DNA of 64,000 nt. Origin: Verrucomicrobia bacterium LW23 (GTDB lineage: Bacteria > Verrucomicrobiota > Verrucomicrobiia > Methylacidiphilales > UBA1321). Position 1 is the stretch's first letter. Each line of letters starts with the position of its first letter. Location of the stretch: positions 62,001 through 126,000 of the forward strand of contig QAZA01000003.1 of assembly GCA_003054695.1 (NCBI GenBank), written 5' to 3'. This document shows, piece by piece, positions 27,030 through 37,923 of the stretch. Both the position numbers and the translations under genes were made by a program. A model generated the notes under the pieces. That model worked only from the letters and a program-made list of their open reading frames with translations. It was not told the origin of the DNA and searched no databases.

Positions 27030-28718
27030 ATGATTCGATTCCACATTTTGTCCGTCTTTACAGCGATCATGGCCGTCTCCCAATACCTGTGTGCGAGCCT
27101 GTGCATGGCTCAGGAAAAGCCTGCAGTACTTTATTCGGGAACATTCGAGCGCTTCCAAAAGCGTGGCAATCCATGGGCGGGGGTTGACGAGCAAAGCTTT
27201 ATACGAACATTTGAAGCACGCGCACCCATAGTTACCAATGAAGGAGCAACAGTCAACGAAGCCGTACCTTGTACTCCTAACATCGTTGATCTCAACGGCG
27301 ATGGGCTTTTGGATCTGGTAGTTGTAGATGCAAGAGGCCTGACCTGGTTCTATGCTAATCATGGGAGCAGGACAGAACCGAAATTTTCCTCTGCGGAGAT
27401 TGTTCCCCTCATGCTATCCAACGGGCAAGCACAATGTCCCGGTATGGATGTCGTAAGCTTTGATGATGGAGGCGCTTATAGCCTGGTATATGGTGACTGG
27501 CTTGGACAAATATTCTACGCCCCCAATACAGGAAACAAAACGAGCCCCAGATTTACTCAACCAAAAGATAGTGCCGATTATCTGGTCAAAACAACCTACA
27601 AAGGTAATCTGTGGGGAAACTTCTTCTCTCCCGCTGTATACGACTGGGATCAGGATGGCAGGAAAGATCTCATTATTGGAGAAGGAACGTACTCTGCTAA
27701 TAGCATATGGCTTTTTCTCAATCAAGGGACAAACGGCCAGCCCGTTTTCAACGAGAAGAAGCGACTTCCTCTAGTAAGAGGGCTCGGTCGGGAACATCTT
27801 ACTCCGGTTGTTCTGGACTGGAATGAAGATGGAAAACCAGATATCATAACAGGTGAAAGAGAAGGCTACATTTCTGTCTATTTGAACGAAAGCACTGGGG
27901 AGGAATATAAGTTTCGCGAACCATTTAAGATTCGTATAGGTAATCAGGATAAGTTTGGAAATCTTACCAGGTTCAAATTTGGCGATCTTAATGGCGATGG
28001 ACTTCCAGACCTTGCTATCGGTCGCACTAACGGAAGAATTGGGCTAGCTCTCAACAGGGGTACCAAGGGCAATCCACAATTCAGCGAAATTCGTGATATA
28101 ACGGGAGTAAATCCGTTTCCTCCCTATGCCCAACCTGTAGGCGTCAACTTCTTCGCGCCTGTCCGAAGCACTTATCATATACTGCGGGTTGTTTCTAATA
28201 ACAAGGCAGATGGATTAACCTACGAAGAGGGATTCCAGCCTCCGCCTGGATCGAAGGGAAACTATTCGTTAAAGCTGGAATTTTGTCAGCCCAGGACAAC
28301 GTACTTTAACGGAATCATTCCTTTTGTATGGGACGAAACCGACGGGTCAGGAAATCTCTTCATTATCAATCCAAGAGAACGATTTAAGATAGTCACGAAC
28401 AAGAACTATACAATCTCTTTTTGGATGCGCGCGTCCGGCTTTAAACGGCTTAGATGGAACATTCACGGAGCGGAGACCATCGTTACAGGCAAGGATGAAG
28501 ACGGACTTAATGTCACTGGCAGCCTGCACTACGGGGCCGAACGTGAGTTTACGAACAGTAATGAATGGGTCAATGTTCGTGGAACCATAAGATTTGATCG
28601 AAAGCCCGGTGTAAAAGAGGATAGAGAAATTCAGGCATCACTGGACATAATTTGCGAAGATAAAGGTACTCTTTATCTCGATGATCTTACACTAACCGAA
28701 GGCGATATTCCATTTTAA
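27030..28718 (+). CDS. Secreted FG-GAP/VCBS repeat protein with a C-terminal beta-sandwich domain
   Basis: The 562-residue protein has a signal peptide (about 1-27). Calcium-loop repeats of the FG-GAP/VCBS kind are visible: DLNGDGLLDL (87-96), DWDQDGRKDL (205-214), DWNEDGKPDI (263-272) and DLNGDGLPDL (near 313), together a likely seven-bladed propeller over about 60-365. The last 190 residues (SLKLEFCQPRTTYFNG..., YTISFWMRASGFKRLRWN..., GTLYLDDLTLTEGD) look like a carbohydrate-binding beta-sandwich of the CBM4/9 type. A role in binding a polymer or cell surface is likely. Its codons are AT-richer than those of neighbours, suggesting transfer or a different expression class. Confidence 0.75.
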   Translation: MIRFHILSVFTAIMAVSQYLCASLCMAQEKPAVLYSGTFERFQKRGNPWAGVDEQSFIRTFEARAPIVTNEGATVNEAVPCTPNIVDLNGDGLLDLVVVDARGLTWFYANHGSRTEPKFSSAEIVPLMLSNGQAQCPGMDVVSFDDGGAYSLVYGDWLGQIFYAPNTGNKTSPRFTQPKDSADYLVKTTYKGNLWGNFFSPAVYDWDQDGRKDLIIGEGTYSANSIWLFLNQGTNGQPVFNEKKRLPLVRGLGREHLTPVVLDWNEDGKPDIITGEREGYISVYLNESTGEEYKFREPFKIRIGNQDKFGNLTRFKFGDLNGDGLPDLAIGRTNGRIGLALNRGTKGNPQFSEIRDITGVNPFPPYAQPVGVNFFAPVRSTYHILRVVSNNKADGLTYEEGFQPPPGSKGNYSLKLEFCQPRTTYFNGIIPFVWDETDGSGNLFIINPRERFKIVTNKNYTISFWMRASGFKRLRWNIHGAETIVTGKDEDGLNVTGSLHYGAEREFTNSNEWVNVRGTIRFDRKPGVKEDREIQASLDIICEDKGTLYLDDLTLTEGDIPF

Positions 28719-29346
28719 AGTCACAACGCAGATCTACATACGCAAAATGGTATGATGGAAGTAGTAAATGGCGAAATTCCCGACTAGCTTATGAGGTCAG
28801 CGGCTGCATAGTTGCGAAAACGCTCGTCCTGTGCCTGGAGTGTCAGGATTCCGATGGCGGCACAGAGCAAACAGGGTAGGCAAGCGGATCTCCCAGCTGG
28901 GCTGCAATTTAGCCCCTCGCAACATGCTGGCGAACTCCCTTAAACCACCCAGCGCAAAGTATTCAACAAAAGCGCGTTCCTTGCGATATTGGAACGTGGG
29001 GAGGCGAACCCGTGGTTAAGAATTTCCACATCCTTCGTTGCCCAACAAGAGTGAACTCCACAGGCCAACCATGGAGTACTGACGAGACCATTCCCGATCA
29101 CTGCGACGTCCCGGGAGACTACCCGGGGCCTTCGTAACGGCACGGATCGCGGAGGGGACGGGTGGTCGCATAAGGCAATTGGACGTAAAGGATTAAGTTT
29201 TGCTTTCGGTTGTCTTTGAAAGTCTAATCATTACCCATAATTTATTAAGTTGCAAAGTTGCTGCTTTTCTGACTACACTCTGTCACTTCGATCGGTCCGT
29301 AGCCTGACGTTCGGGAGCGGTCCGCCTCGTGATCTAACTTGCGCGC
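28719..29346. other. Gene-poor region with a possible gene remnant
   Basis: No intact gene. On the minus strand, 28784-29015 reads as protein-like sequence in two frames: RKERAFVEYFALGGLREFA in one, then AAIGILTLQAQDERFRNYAA and a stop in another, with a shift near 28865. This looks like the decayed 3' end of an unidentified gene, but no family was recognised. The right end (29170-29346) is AT-rich and should hold the promoter of the PATAN-FHA gene. Confidence 0.3.
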
Positions 29347-30258
29347 ATGAGCACCTCCGCCAGCCAGATTTTTCATATCCGCGATGTACTGGAACGCCTC
29401 CACCAATATCGCACAACCGGTTGGCTGCACGTATTTTGCGAGACGGGTAGTGCCGACGTTTATGTGCACGAAACGAGTATCGTGGCGGCGAACTGCGGCA
29501 CGCACCGCGACATGGAAGCCATCCATGATGTTCTCTCCTTTGTAGATCCGCAATGGGTGTGGAAGCCGGGCGTACGGCACCCTAATCCTTCGATGAAGGC
29601 GCCGATTCAGGGCATTCTTCTGGAAATTTCCATCGCCACCGATCACCAGCATGTTGTCACTACGGGGGCGGACGGCACGGCGAAGATCCCCAAGCTGGAT
29701 CACCTGAAAGACTCGCGGAACCTGCAAGGTCTTCCCAAATGGCAACTTACGTTTGTTGATAGCGGCGAAACGGTGGCGATTCCCTCCGAGGGCGCCATTT
29801 TGGGCCGCCAGGCGGACTGTCAGATTACCATCTTTCACCCCTCCATCTCGCGCCGCCACTGCCACATTCGCATTACGCCCCGCGGACTGCTGCTGACCGA
29901 CTTGGGCTCGACGAACGGCACTTTTGTCAAGCAGCACCGCATTACGGAAGGCATTATTGGAGAGGACGAGGAATTTGTGCTGGGCGAAGTCTTTTTCCGC
30001 GCCTTCAAGATGCAACAGGCCCGCTCGGGCCCACCGTCGCTGCCCAAATCCACTCCTGCCCCTCCTGTGCCCGTACCTGCTGCGCCAGAGGAAGTTACGC
30101 CGGCGCCCGCCATCAAAAGGACGGAGCTGCGCGACGGGCGCTCCACCGCCGTGGTGCCAAAACCAGCCCCCGCCGGCGCGGCAAGCAGCGTGCGCGTGCC
30201 CTCCGCCCTTACCGGGTCGGAGAAAGTGTCGACCGGAACGTTGCGAAAGCGTTGGTAA
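29347..30258 (+). CDS. PATAN (DUF4388)-FHA signalling protein
   Basis: The 303-residue soluble protein has an N-terminal PATAN/DUF4388-like domain (about 6-95; GWLHVFCETGSADVYVHETSIVAANCG) and a forkhead-associated domain (about 145-215) with GRQADCQI, the phosphothreonine-binding HPSISRRHCHI segment, and LGSTNGTFV. A long Pro/Ala/Thr-rich tail ends in TLRKRW. FHA domains read phosphothreonine marks, so this protein could receive signals from Ser/Thr kinases such as the one at 1829-5584; that link is inference. PATAN domains mediate partner contacts in PatA-like regulators. Another PATAN protein lies at 60805-61524. Confidence 0.8.
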   Translation: MSTSASQIFHIRDVLERLHQYRTTGWLHVFCETGSADVYVHETSIVAANCGTHRDMEAIHDVLSFVDPQWVWKPGVRHPNPSMKAPIQGILLEISIATDHQHVVTTGADGTAKIPKLDHLKDSRNLQGLPKWQLTFVDSGETVAIPSEGAILGRQADCQITIFHPSISRRHCHIRITPRGLLLTDLGSTNGTFVKQHRITEGIIGEDEEFVLGEVFFRAFKMQQARSGPPSLPKSTPAPPVPVPAAPEEVTPAPAIKRTELRDGRSTAVVPKPAPAGAASSVRVPSALTGSEKVSTGTLRKRW

Positions 30259-30296
30259 GCACTTGCGCATTAAGGTGTTGCGTTCGCGTCCGCGGC

Positions 30297-31607
30297 CTAG
30301 GCCGCGATGCCTTCGCGGCCCATGGCACGGAAGAAGCGATCGAAGAAGTCCGGGAATGTTTTGGCTGTGCAACCCGGATCGCGGATGATAAGGCCCGGAA
30401 CGCGTAACCCTGTGACAGCGAACGACATCGCCATGCGGTGATCGTCGTACGTTTCGATCGACGCGGTGTGCGGTGTGCCAGGGAAAATGCGCAGCCCGTC
30501 CTCGAATTCCTCCACCTCAATCCCCATGCGGCGCAGTTCGGTAGCCACCGCCACGATACGATCTGTCTCCTTGTTGCGAATGTGCGCCACGTTGGTGATC
30601 GTCGTCGGGCCATCCGCAAACGGCGCTATTGCAGCGAGCGACATGACGGTGTCGGAGATACCGTTCATGTCGATCGTGATGCCCTTAAGCTGCTTGGGGC
30701 CAAGCACTTCCATACCGCCGGCGACTTCGTTGACGGAGCAACCCATTTGCTCCAGCGCTTTGACAAAGTCGATATCGCCCTGCGCAGAGTCGAGGCCGAG
30801 CCCCGCCACGCGGATGCGACCGCCCGTAAGTGCCGCAGCTGCAAAGAAATACGACGCGCCGGAGGCATCGGGCTCCACCGGGTAGCGGCGCGCGGTGTAG
30901 CGCTGGCCTGCCTTGACAAAAAAGCGCGACCCACCGTCCCACGGCACCTCGATACCAAAATCCTTCATAAGTCGCAGCGTCATATCCACATACGGCCGCG
31001 AAACGAGGTCGCCGTCGATCTCGACGATCGTGTCAGTATCGAAGTAAGGCGCCGTCATCAACAGGGCGGAAAGCTGCTGGCTCGTCTTATTGGCGCGGAT
31101 ACTGACGTGCCCGCCCCTCATTCCACGCGCCGTCAGCGTGCACGGAAAATGGCCTGGCTGCTCCTCAAACGCCACGCTTGCGCCCTGACTCTCCAGCGCT
31201 GTCAGCAAATCCGCCATTGGGCGCTGGCGCATGCGGGCGATGCCGTCCATACGATACGTTCCCCTTCCCAGCGCCACCATGCAGGGCAGCAACCGAGCGG
31301 CCGTGCCGGCGTTGCCAAAAAAGAGATCGGCTTCCGTGGCGGGCACACGGCCGCCCTGCCCCTGAATGCTGAAGCGGCATGCCGCCGCATCGCTGGCCAC
31401 CGTAAACCCAAGGCGCACAAGGCTTTGGCTAAAGCGATCGGTATCCTCGCTAAACAGCGCGTTCTCCAGAATCGTCTCACCCTCCGCAAGCGCGGCGGTG
31501 AGCAGCGCGCGGTTAGTGATGCTTTTGGAGCCCGGCAGCGTTACAGTCGCGTCAAGCGGCTCCGAAAGGTGCGGGATTTCGATCTGGCTAAGGGCGTGGG
31601 AGGACAT
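30297..31607 (-). CDS. aroA: 3-phosphoshikimate 1-carboxyvinyltransferase (EPSP synthase)
   Basis: This enzyme transfers the enolpyruvyl group of PEP to shikimate-3-phosphate, the sixth step of the shikimate pathway, in the cytoplasm. The 436-residue length is normal. Family marks in order are LPGSKSITNRALL, FGNAGTAARLL, RMRQRPMADLL, SRPYVDMTLRLM, EPDASGASYF, IRNKETDRI, ETYDDHRMAM and DPGCTAKTFPDFF. The GNAGTA form belongs to class I enzymes. It is convergent with the PATAN-FHA gene, 38 bp away. A 16-bp perfect palindrome (30291-30306) spans its stop codon. It lies 51 bp downstream of htpG on the same strand and may be co-transcribed with it. Confidence 0.97.
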   Translation of the reverse strand: MSSHALSQIEIPHLSEPLDATVTLPGSKSITNRALLTAALAEGETILENALFSEDTDRFSQSLVRLGFTVASDAAACRFSIQGQGGRVPATEADLFFGNAGTAARLLPCMVALGRGTYRMDGIARMRQRPMADLLTALESQGASVAFEEQPGHFPCTLTARGMRGGHVSIRANKTSQQLSALLMTAPYFDTDTIVEIDGDLVSRPYVDMTLRLMKDFGIEVPWDGGSRFFVKAGQRYTARRYPVEPDASGASYFFAAAALTGGRIRVAGLGLDSAQGDIDFVKALEQMGCSVNEVAGGMEVLGPKQLKGITIDMNGISDTVMSLAAIAPFADGPTTITNVAHIRNKETDRIVAVATELRRMGIEVEEFEDGLRIFPGTPHTASIETYDDHRMAMSFAVTGLRVPGLIIRDPGCTAKTFPDFFDRFFRAMGREGIAA

Positions 31608-31658
31608 GGCAATGGTTTCGTAAGGCGGAGGGATGGGACATGATATGTCCCTGCTACA

Positions 31659-33653
<1,995 letters not shown>

Positions 33654-33897
33654 AAGTGTCTGATTGCGAATAGATTGTGCTTTCCCTCGCGGGAACGGAA
33701 TCGGTTGCGGCCCGGCGCGCGCAAAGGCGCGGCAGTACGCGGGAAAACCGGCATGCTAGCGCAACTGGCGGCGTTTGAAAAGAGGGGAAATTGCCCAGGC
33801 AACGGCGTTTAACCTCGTGTATACTTTGCGTGTTGACTCGCTACGGCTATCGAAAGTCTGTACAATCGCCCTGCCTCTTTGCAAGAATCCCGCCGCC

Positions 33898-34641
33898 ATG
33901 ATCCGCATCTACAACGCGACCAAGAGCTACGGCGAGGGCGAATCCGCAGTGGCCGCCCTGCGCGGTGTATCGCTGGAAGTACCTGCAGGCCAGTTTGTTG
34001 CACTGATGGGGCCGAGCGGCTGCGGCAAAAGCACGCTGCTGCACATTTTGGGCGGGCTGGATACGCTGGAGAAGGGCGAAGTTTACCTGGACGAGCGTCC
34101 GATTCACCGCATGGGGGAGCACGAGCTGACGCTGTTTCGCCGCGAAAAAGTCGGCATTGTGTTTCAATCCTTTAACCTGCTGCCCACGCTTACCGTGGAG
34201 GAAAATGTGATGCTCCCCGGTCTGCTGAGCAACAAGGACGTACCCGGTGGCGGGACGCTCCGCGAGCGAACGCTGGCACTGCTGGACGAAGTGGGGCTGG
34301 GCAAACGCGCGCGCCACATGCTTCACCAGCTTTCCGGCGGCGAGACGCAGCGCGCCGCCCTGGCCCGCGCGCTGCTGCTCAAGCCGCCCGTGCTTCTTGC
34401 GGACGAACCGACAGGCAACCTGGACAGTGAGGCAAGCGCCAACGTGGTGCGCATGCTCCGCGAGCTCGGGCGCAATAACGGTACCACCATCGTGATGGTG
34501 ACGCACAGTCGCGAAGTAGCCGGCATGGCGGACCGCCTGGTGCAGATGCGGGACGGTAAAGTGGTGGATGATCCGGGGGCGGACACCCCGGCGCCCGAAG
34601 CCGTATCCGCACCTGCATCCTCCTCCGCCCCAACGGCTTAG
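33898..34641 (+). CDS. ABC transporter ATP-binding protein, LolD/MacB type
   Basis: The ATG at 33898 is chosen because the family sequence begins MIRIYNATKSYGEGE; a longer frame would add 41 unrelated residues. The 247-residue ATPase has Walker A GPSGCGKST, Q-loop FQSFNLLP, signature LSGGETQRAALARAL, Walker B VLLADEPTGNLDS and switch MVTHSREVA. It is followed 25 bp later by a large FtsX-like permease, so the two form one transporter. The subclass covers lipoprotein release, peptide efflux and mechanotransmission; no adaptor or lipoprotein gene is adjacent, so the job is open. The C-tail is rich in Pro and Ala. Confidence 0.93.
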   Translation: MIRIYNATKSYGEGESAVAALRGVSLEVPAGQFVALMGPSGCGKSTLLHILGGLDTLEKGEVYLDERPIHRMGEHELTLFRREKVGIVFQSFNLLPTLTVEENVMLPGLLSNKDVPGGGTLRERTLALLDEVGLGKRARHMLHQLSGGETQRAALARALLLKPPVLLADEPTGNLDSEASANVVRMLRELGRNNGTTIVMVTHSREVAGMADRLVQMRDGKVVDDPGADTPAPEAVSAPASSSAPTA

Positions 34642-34666
34642 CAATAAGCAACCCTCTTTACTTCCT

Positions 34667-37324
34667 GTGCTTCGCCTTTTTCTCGTCCACAGCATGCGCT
34701 ATTTTGCGCGGCATGGCGTGCAGACGTTACTGAACGTGCTGGGCGTGGCGCTTGGCATTACGGTATTTGTTAGTATACAAATTGTCAATTACAGTGCGAT
34801 TCGCTCCTTTCGGGCATCTGTGGATGTGGTGGCGGGACGTGCGAATCTGGAGGTAACGGGTGACGGCTTGCGGTTTGATGAAGCGCTTTACCCTTTGGTA
34901 CGAAATCACCCGGATGTAGAGAGCGCAACGCCCCTGGTAGAGGTAGTGGTGCCGCTGCCCGATTATAAGGGCGAATACCTGCAGGTGATGGGCGTCGATG
35001 TCTTCTCCAACGCGCCGCTGCGTACCTACGAGTTGACAGAAGGTAGCGACCGCGCGGTCGATCCATCGCGGGCGCTGGAGTTTCTGAGCGACCCCAACCA
35101 GATCGGCCTGACGGAGCCGCTGTGCCGGCGCCTGGGGCTGAAGATTGGCGACGAAATCCGCGTCTCCACACCGCGCGGGCCACGTAAGTTGCGCATTGCG
35201 TTTATGTTACGGCTGGGCCATGACCGCAGCAAGGAGGCGCAGCGCGAGCAGTCCCAGGGCGTGACGGACCAGGTGCTGGAGCCCGACCCGGCCGAAGGCA
35301 GCACCAGCGATGGCGACATGGTGGTGGGCGCCGACGAGCACCTCACTGTCATGGATATCGCAACGGTGCAGGACCTTTTTGCCGCGCAGGGGCTCTCGCG
35401 TATCCTGGCCATTGTGCGGCCCGGCTACAGCCCGGACAAGGTGGCGGCGGATTTGCAGCCGCGCACGCCGGCCAACGTATTTGTGCGGCCGCCGGATCGC
35501 CGAGGGCAAAAGATAGAACGCATGGTGGGGGCGTTTCAGCTCAACCTTACGGCGCTGTCGCTGGTATCGCTGCTGGTTGGCGCTTTTCTCATCTACAACA
35601 CGGTGGCGACGGCCGTGGTGCGTCGACGCACGGAGATTGGCGTGCTGCGATCGCTGGGCATGACTCCGTCGCAGGTGCGGCGCATTTTCCTTGCGGAGGC
35701 GATGCTGCAAGGTATTGCGGGCGTGGTGGTTGGGATTGGGCTGGGCGTGTTGCTTGCCGGGCAGCTTATCGGCGTGGTGTCCAAGACGATCTCCATGCAT
35801 TATATTCTTGTAAGCATCCAGCATCTGTTCATCTCGCCATGGGCAGTCGCAGCCGCCGTGGGGCTGGGGTGCTTTGGCGTGCTGGTGGCGGCGTGGTATC
35901 CGGCCACGGAGGCATCTCGCGTGCCGATTGTGCAAGCCCTTCATACCGGCTTCCTTAGGGAGAAAAGTCTGCGCCACACACGGGCGTGGTTCTGGGGCGG
36001 CGTGGGGATGTTGATCGCTGCTTTTGTGGTTGCTCAGGTAAGCCTGCACCAGGGCCCGGCGTGGCTCAGCTTTGGCTCCGCCCTCTTTATGCTGCTGGGC
36101 GTTGCGTTTTTTGTGCCGCCGGTATGCCTGGCGGTGGCTAACCTGTTGCGGGGCAGAGGGTTCTATTGCAACGTGCTGCTGGATATTGCCGTGGGGCATT
36201 TCGGGCGCTCGCTGCATCGCAACTCCATCACCATTGCGGCGTTAGTCACTGCTATTGCGATGGTTGTGGGGATTTCCACGATGATCTTCAGCTTCCGTAA
36301 ATCGGTGGAAGTATGGCTGAACCAGAGCATTCAAGCCGACGTGTTTCTCTCGCCCGCCTCCACGCTGGTGGGAGTGCGCATGCCAATTCCCACGGAAGTT
36401 ATTGAGATTGCGCGACATGCACCTGGGGTGACGGCAGCCGACCTTTACCGCGAAATCCGCATCCAGTTCCGCGGCCAGACCGTCAAGCTGGCCACGTTTG
36501 ACTTTACGCAGGCGGTGCGGCTGACCTCGCTGACAGTGAACGAGGGCCCGGCCGAGGTGATATTGCCACGCGCGGCGAAGGAAGGGCAAATCCTTGTGAG
36601 TGAAAGCTTTAGCCGCAAAATGAAAGTGCGGTCCGGCGACGTGCTGCCGATCCTGACCACCACCGGGCAGCGCATGCTGACGGTGGCCGGCACTTTTCCA
36701 GACTACACCAGCGAGATGGGGCTGATTATTGTGGATTTGGCCAAATACCGGGAATGGTGGCGCGATGACACCATCAACAGCATCGCCCTTTACGCGGAGC
36801 GAAACGCCTCGGCGCAGGCCATCCAGGACTACCTGCGCGAAAAAGTGGCGCCGTACGGGGAGTTCACCATCTTCTCCAACCTGGCCCTGCGCTTTCTTGT
36901 CTTCAAGATCTTCGACCAAACTTTCTCCGTAACGTATGTGCTTCAGACTGTGGGTATTGTGATTTCCGCGCTGGGCATCGTGCTTAACCTCAGCATCCTG
37001 GTTAACGAGCGCCGGCGCGAGATCGGGCTGTTGCGCGCGGCGGGGGCGTCGCGGCAGCAGGTGGTGCGCATTATCCTGTGGGAGACGGCGCTTATTGCGG
37101 CCGTGGGCGCGTTTTTGGGCATTGCGGCGGGCATGGGGCTGGCGGCGATATTGAGCTATGTCATTAATATGTCGTACTTTGGGTGGACGATTAAGTGGGC
37201 CACGCCGTGGCTGTTTATCTCGCTGCTGCCCCTCTGGGTCGTACTCGCGTCCGTCATCGCCGCCTGGATTCCCGCCCGGCAGGCCTCCGGTATGAATATA
37301 GCGAAAGCGGTGAAGCAGGAATAG
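34667..37324 (+). CDS. ABC transporter permease with two FtsX modules
   Basis: A GTG at 34667 gives the start VLRLFLVHSMRYFARHGVQTLL, which fits the family; the ATG at 34694 is the alternative. From the GTG the protein has 885 residues. It contains two MacB-type periplasmic domains and two FtsX-type membrane modules: helix 1 (LLNVLGVALGITVFV), helices near TALSLVSLLVGAFLIYNTVATAV with RRRTEIGVLRSLGM, and a second set with VGIVISALGIVLNLSILVNERRREIGLLRAAGAS. It ends IPARQASGMNIAKAVKQE. The single-chain duplicated permease resembles large lipoprotein- or lipid-extracting permeases. It partners the ATPase just upstream. Confidence 0.9.
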   Translation: MLRLFLVHSMRYFARHGVQTLLNVLGVALGITVFVSIQIVNYSAIRSFRASVDVVAGRANLEVTGDGLRFDEALYPLVRNHPDVESATPLVEVVVPLPDYKGEYLQVMGVDVFSNAPLRTYELTEGSDRAVDPSRALEFLSDPNQIGLTEPLCRRLGLKIGDEIRVSTPRGPRKLRIAFMLRLGHDRSKEAQREQSQGVTDQVLEPDPAEGSTSDGDMVVGADEHLTVMDIATVQDLFAAQGLSRILAIVRPGYSPDKVAADLQPRTPANVFVRPPDRRGQKIERMVGAFQLNLTALSLVSLLVGAFLIYNTVATAVVRRRTEIGVLRSLGMTPSQVRRIFLAEAMLQGIAGVVVGIGLGVLLAGQLIGVVSKTISMHYILVSIQHLFISPWAVAAAVGLGCFGVLVAAWYPATEASRVPIVQALHTGFLREKSLRHTRAWFWGGVGMLIAAFVVAQVSLHQGPAWLSFGSALFMLLGVAFFVPPVCLAVANLLRGRGFYCNVLLDIAVGHFGRSLHRNSITIAALVTAIAMVVGISTMIFSFRKSVEVWLNQSIQADVFLSPASTLVGVRMPIPTEVIEIARHAPGVTAADLYREIRIQFRGQTVKLATFDFTQAVRLTSLTVNEGPAEVILPRAAKEGQILVSESFSRKMKVRSGDVLPILTTTGQRMLTVAGTFPDYTSEMGLIIVDLAKYREWWRDDTINSIALYAERNASAQAIQDYLREKVAPYGEFTIFSNLALRFLVFKIFDQTFSVTYVLQTVGIVISALGIVLNLSILVNERRREIGLLRAAGASRQQVVRIILWETALIAAVGAFLGIAAGMGLAAILSYVINMSYFGWTIKWATPWLFISLLPLWVVLASVIAAWIPARQASGMNIAKAVKQE

Positions 37325-37395
37325 AGGCAAAGGGCGTGGCCAACAGGTTTCGTTTAAGCTTAAGTCTTTGTGCCCGTAATTGTTACTACGTAGCT

Positions 37396-37923
37396 ATGCC
37401 ATCCAATATTGAGATTAAGGCCCGCTTGAGCAATCCGCAGCGCCAACACGCACTGGCACAACAACTTGCAGACGGCCCGGCGGTGATTATTCCGCAGCGC
37501 GACACCTTCTTCCCCTGCCCTCAGGGCCGGCTGAAGCTGCGCGAGTTTCCCGGCGCGGACGCTCCGGCCGAGCTCATCCTTTACCGCCGCGCCGACCAGC
37601 CCGGGCCGAAGCAGAGCGAGTACCAGATCCTCGCCATGCCGCAGCCCGAGGAGTCGCGCGCGTTCCTCTCCGCCGCGCTGGGCACACTGCGCACCGTCCG
37701 CAAAACGCGCACCCTCTACATGCGCGGCCAAACGCGCATCCACCTGGACGAAGTCGAAGGGCTCGGCTCCTTCCTGGAGCTGGAAGTCGTTCTGCGCGAG
37801 GGACAAACGGCGGCGGACGGGCAGGCCGTGGCGGAGGAGCTGCTGCGGCTTCTGGAGATCCCGGCCGATGCGCTTATCTCCGGCGCGTATGCGGATCTCC
37901 TTGCGGCGCAGGCAGCTACGTAG
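37396..37923 (+). CDS. CYTH-domain protein (class IV adenylate cyclase / ThTPase-like)
   Basis: The ATG at 37396 gives MPSNIEIKARL, where the ExEx(K) pattern at the very start (here IEIKARL) is the hallmark of CYTH domains; the longer frame is not needed. The 175-residue protein then has GRLKLREF, ELILYRRAD, KTRTLYMRGQTRIHLDEVEGLGSFLELEVVL: basic and acidic residues lining the triphosphate tunnel. CYTH enzymes bind triphosphates and metal; the CyaB branch makes cAMP, others hydrolyse thiamine triphosphate or tripolyphosphate. The LGSFLELE signature is common in CyaB-like members, but the reaction cannot be settled. Its 3' end overlaps the convergent gene by 8 bp. Confidence 0.85.
   Translation: MPSNIEIKARLSNPQRQHALAQQLADGPAVIIPQRDTFFPCPQGRLKLREFPGADAPAELILYRRADQPGPKQSEYQILAMPQPEESRAFLSAALGTLRTVRKTRTLYMRGQTRIHLDEVEGLGSFLELEVVLREGQTAADGQAVAEELLRLLEIPADALISGAYADLLAAQAAT

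Noticed and set aside
30291-30306. Perfect palindrome CGCGGCCTAGGCCGCG across the aroA stop codon
   Set aside because: With no loop bases it is a poor hairpin, it lacks a following T-run, and such GC-rich palindromes occur often in this DNA.
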